Source: Stenotrophomonas raiganjensis (SeqCode) (GTDB taxonomy: Bacteria; Pseudomonadota; Gammaproteobacteria; Xanthomonadales; Xanthomonadaceae). From it: a stretch of 64,000 nt of DNA. Below are positions 63,028 through 64,000 of the stretch, one piece after another. How positions within the stretch are numbered: position 1 is the stretch's first letter; each line of letters opens with the position of its first letter. The notes under the pieces were generated by a model. That model was not told where the DNA came from, ran no database searches, and was given only the letters and a program-made list of their open reading frames with translations. The stretch spans positions 62,001 through 126,000 of the forward strand of contig NZ_JAUTXR010000173.1 in the NCBI RefSeq assembly GCF_030658505.1. Reading direction: 5' to 3'. Position numbers and translations under genes: made by a program.

Positions 63028-64000
63028 ATGCGCCTCGGCATCGACTTCGGTACCAGCAACTCCGCCGCCGCCATCGTGCATGAGGGAAAACTGCTGCCGA
63101 TCCGCTTCGGCGATGCCGAGCAGTTCCGTACCAGCGTGTACTTCCCCGGCGTGGTGCCCGACCCGGACGACTTCCAGCTCGATGACGGCCAGGAACACCA
63201 GCTGCAGCAGATGATCGACAGCGCCGCGCGCGCAGCACGCGCCGCCGGCCAGGAACGCACGCCGCAGGCGCTGCGCCGTGAAGCCCTGCGCGCCCTGCGC
63301 CGTGAATGGATGGAGGCCCGCGCCGGCAAGGAACGCAGCGCCAGCGACCTGCTGCAGAACGCGGTCTACGGCGACGACGCGCTGGAAGCCTATTTCGAGG
63401 AACACGAAGGCAACCTGGTGCAGAGCCCGAAGTCGATGCTGGGCTACAACCTGCACCCGCGCGCGAAGCAGACCATCACCGGCATCGCCGCGCACATCCT
63501 CGAACACATCCGCCTGACCGCCAGCGCCCAGCTTGGCCAGCCGCTGCGTGCCGCTCTGCTCGGCCGCCCGGTGCAGTTCCGCAGCTCGATCGGCGCGGCC
63601 GGCAATGACCAGGCACTGGATATCCTGCGCGAGGCCGCCACCCAGGCCGGCTTCGACCAGATCGATTTCCTCGAAGAACCCGCCGCGGCGGCCATGCACT
63701 ACCACGCCGAAAGCCGCGAGCGGCACCAGGCGGTGATCGTCGACATCGGTGGCGGCACCACCGACATCGCCCATGCGGAAGTCGGTGGCGACGATGCCCC
63801 GCGCATCCACCGCGCCTGGGGTATCGCCCGCGGCGGTACCGACATCGACCTCGCGTTGAGCCTGTCCAGCTACATGCCGCTGTTCGGCCGCGGCATCACC
63901 CGCGTGCCGGCCCACCACTATGTGGAAGCGGCCACCGTGCAGGACATGACCCGCCAGCGCGATTTCCGCCTGCACAAATACGACCACGTGGACGCGCCCT
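63028..64000 (+). CDS. yegD: Hsp70-family chaperone-like protein YegD, 5' part
   Basis: The first 324 codons of a gene cut by the right edge. The nucleotide-binding Hsp70 domain is clear: phosphate-1 motif LGIDFGTSNSAAAI (residues 3-16), the connect region FLEEPAAAAMHYH, and phosphate-2 motif VIVDIGGGTTDIAH. Members of the YegD group lack a substrate-binding domain as long as that of DnaK and have no known client. No DnaJ or GrpE is adjacent. Confidence 0.9.
   Translation, partial: MRLGIDFGTSNSAAAIVHEGKLLPIRFGDAEQFRTSVYFPGVVPDPDDFQLDDGQEHQLQQMIDSAARAARAAGQERTPQALRREALRALRREWMEARAGKERSASDLLQNAVYGDDALEAYFEEHEGNLVQSPKSMLGYNLHPRAKQTITGIAAHILEHIRLTASAQLGQPLRAALLGRPVQFRSSIGAAGNDQALDILREAATQAGFDQIDFLEEPAAAAMHYHAESRERHQAVIVDIGGGTTDIAHAEVGGDDAPRIHRAWGIARGGTDIDLALSLSSYMPLFGRGITRVPAHHYVEAATVQDMTRQRDFRLHKYDHVDAP

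Overview
The window is chromosomal backbone from a high-GC gammaproteobacterium of the Xanthomonadaceae, most likely Stenotrophomonas (S. maltophilia complex). The evidence is the uniformly high GC, the gene content and order, and GTAG-bounded palindromic repeats of the SMAG/REP type between genes. I found no phage, IS element, integrase, plasmid gene or CRISPR array. One tRNA gene (tRNA-Asn) is present and no rRNA.

Layout. 1-9.3 kb: the start of a rhomboid protease, an alkyltransferase-like DNA repair protein, an EamA exporter, glutathione reductase overlapping a D-amino-acid dehydrogenase-type oxidase, a DUF418 membrane protein, SlyD, two adjacent NlpC/P60 cell-wall hydrolases and a dicarboxylate/amino-acid symporter. 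9.4-15.2 kb: a lipoprotein alkaline phosphatase, a small secreted protein, a repeat-filled island (11.66-12.22 kb), then tilS, xseB, ispA and a DUF4870 protein. 15.2-24.8 kb: the conserved block pmbA, yjgA, tldD, yhdP, rng, maf. 24.9-32.1 kb: a SIMPL-domain protein, a TonB-like protein, a large TonB-dependent receptor, an arginine/ornithine antiporter-type permease and an esterase.

32.2-38.4 kb: tRNA-Asn and the conserved cluster rlmH, rsfS, nadD, holA, lptE, leuS, transcribed leftward from leuS. 38.5-47.4 kb: DUF998, a small secreted protein, CnoX/YbbN, a LysM-FecR protein translationally coupled to a CHASE2-GGDEF diguanylate cyclase, a DUF4442 hotdog protein, a gene frameshifted by a 14-bp tandem duplication, and DUF502 coupled to YhhQ. 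47.5-55.4 kb: a DUF885 peptidase-like protein, a class C-type serine hydrolase, a VOC protein, a second repeat island, DUF2147, metG, a HAD-IB phosphatase, an orphan RnfB-like ferredoxin and RidA. 55.6-64 kb: MprF facing a VirJ/AcvB-type protein, a second DUF998, a 57-residue cysteine-motif protein, an HD hydrolase, a transglutaminase-like/TPR protein, YjdM and the start of a YegD-type Hsp70.

The most unusual signal is in the non-coding islands. Three copies of a composite element (11.66-11.83, 11.96-12.20 and 50.98-51.20 kb) share a perfect or near-perfect 17-26 bp outer stem and a conserved ~50-nt interior. The interior holds a short inner hairpin whose stem sequence changes while pairing is kept. 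Copies B and C also share a hexanucleotide microsatellite and, like copy A, a GCAGGGC-type palindrome. This looks like an uncharacterised structured repeat or RNA family. Repeats have also shaped gene ends: one GTAG dimer gives the stop codons of two convergent genes, and another inverted repeat encodes the last residues and stop of the RnfB-like protein.
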